Origin: Fimbriimonadaceae bacterium
GTDB lineage: Bacteria > Armatimonadota > Fimbriimonadia > Fimbriimonadales > Fimbriimonadaceae
DNA: 11,698 nucleotides
Assembly: GCA_025451715.1 (NCBI GenBank)
Contig: JANWJY010000191.1
Span: 1 to 11,698, forward strand
Direction of reading: 5' to 3'
The notes beneath the pieces are model-generated. The model did no database searches and was not told where the DNA came from. It was given only the letters and a program-made list of their open reading frames with translations. How positions within the stretch are numbered: position 1 is the first letter of the stretch; each line of letters starts with the position of its first letter. This document shows, piece by piece, positions 11,663 to 11,698 of the stretch. Made by a program: the position numbers and the translations under genes.

Positions 11663-11698
11663 ATGCACGTCGCGAGCGTGTTCCAATACAGGCCGCCC
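11663..11698 (+). CDS. Possible start of a further gene, cut by window edge
   Basis: Ten bases after the previous stop an ATG opens a 12-codon frame (MHVASVFQYRPP) that runs off the window, with a G-rich stretch directly before it. The length is far too short to judge; it is listed so that the edge is not taken as empty. Confidence 0.28.
   Translation, partial: MHVASVFQYRPP

Overview
The window is GC-rich and carries 13 complete protein genes I can support, one gene cut by the left edge and a possible one cut by the right edge. I see no rRNA, tRNA, transposase, integrase or CRISPR array. The cell is probably diderm: there are several lipoproteins with lipoboxes and a CSS-EAL receptor of the periplasmic-sensing type. 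It makes menaquinone by the futalosine route (mqnC). The mix of FG-GAP/VCBS, M43 protease, SRPBCC, YdeI-type and LTxxQ-type lipoprotein genes fits a free-living soil or water bacterium, perhaps of an under-sampled phylum such as Armatimonadota. That placement is a guess.

Left part (1-4640): an exported FG-GAP/VCBS protein (partial, minus), an SRPBCC/AHSA1-type protein (minus), a divergent YdeI/OmpD-associated protein (plus), a CSS-motif plus EAL c-di-GMP phosphodiesterase (plus, TTG start), and an exported M43-type zinc metalloprotease (minus). The protease gene has a strong intrinsic terminator and a leader that can fold in two mutually exclusive ways. A small exported protein gene runs divergently from it.

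Middle (4640-7500) looks like an accessory island. It opens with about ten copies of a degenerate 21-bp tandem repeat. Next come a plus-strand gene with a DxxNxxKH motif and, facing it, a tightly coupled minus-strand pair: a two-TM protein followed by a HEPN-type protein with an intact R-x4-H motif. Two 60-base samples counted by eye here gave 50% and 53% GC, against 75% in the EAL gene. Beside it lies a second copy of the last 42 codons of mqnC (6724-6852). Between this copy and the intact mqnC sits a one-gene passenger (6873-7475).

Right part (7500-11698): mqnC itself (minus), a 304-bp intergenic region with three phased GCCGTTTT repeats and a terminator-like hairpin, an LTxxQ-rich lipoprotein, a second small lipoprotein whose stop overlaps the start of a GNAT acetyltransferase, and a hypothetical protein.

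The main unusual signal is the mqnC tail duplication. A 77-bp core is almost identical between copies (76/77), but the final 52 bp match at only 31 positions while still encoding nearly the same peptide. This is what is expected when a mobile unit enters the 3' end of a gene and supplies a replacement tail from another lineage. The HEPN/TM/NxxKH cluster next to it is a candidate, unproven, defence module.
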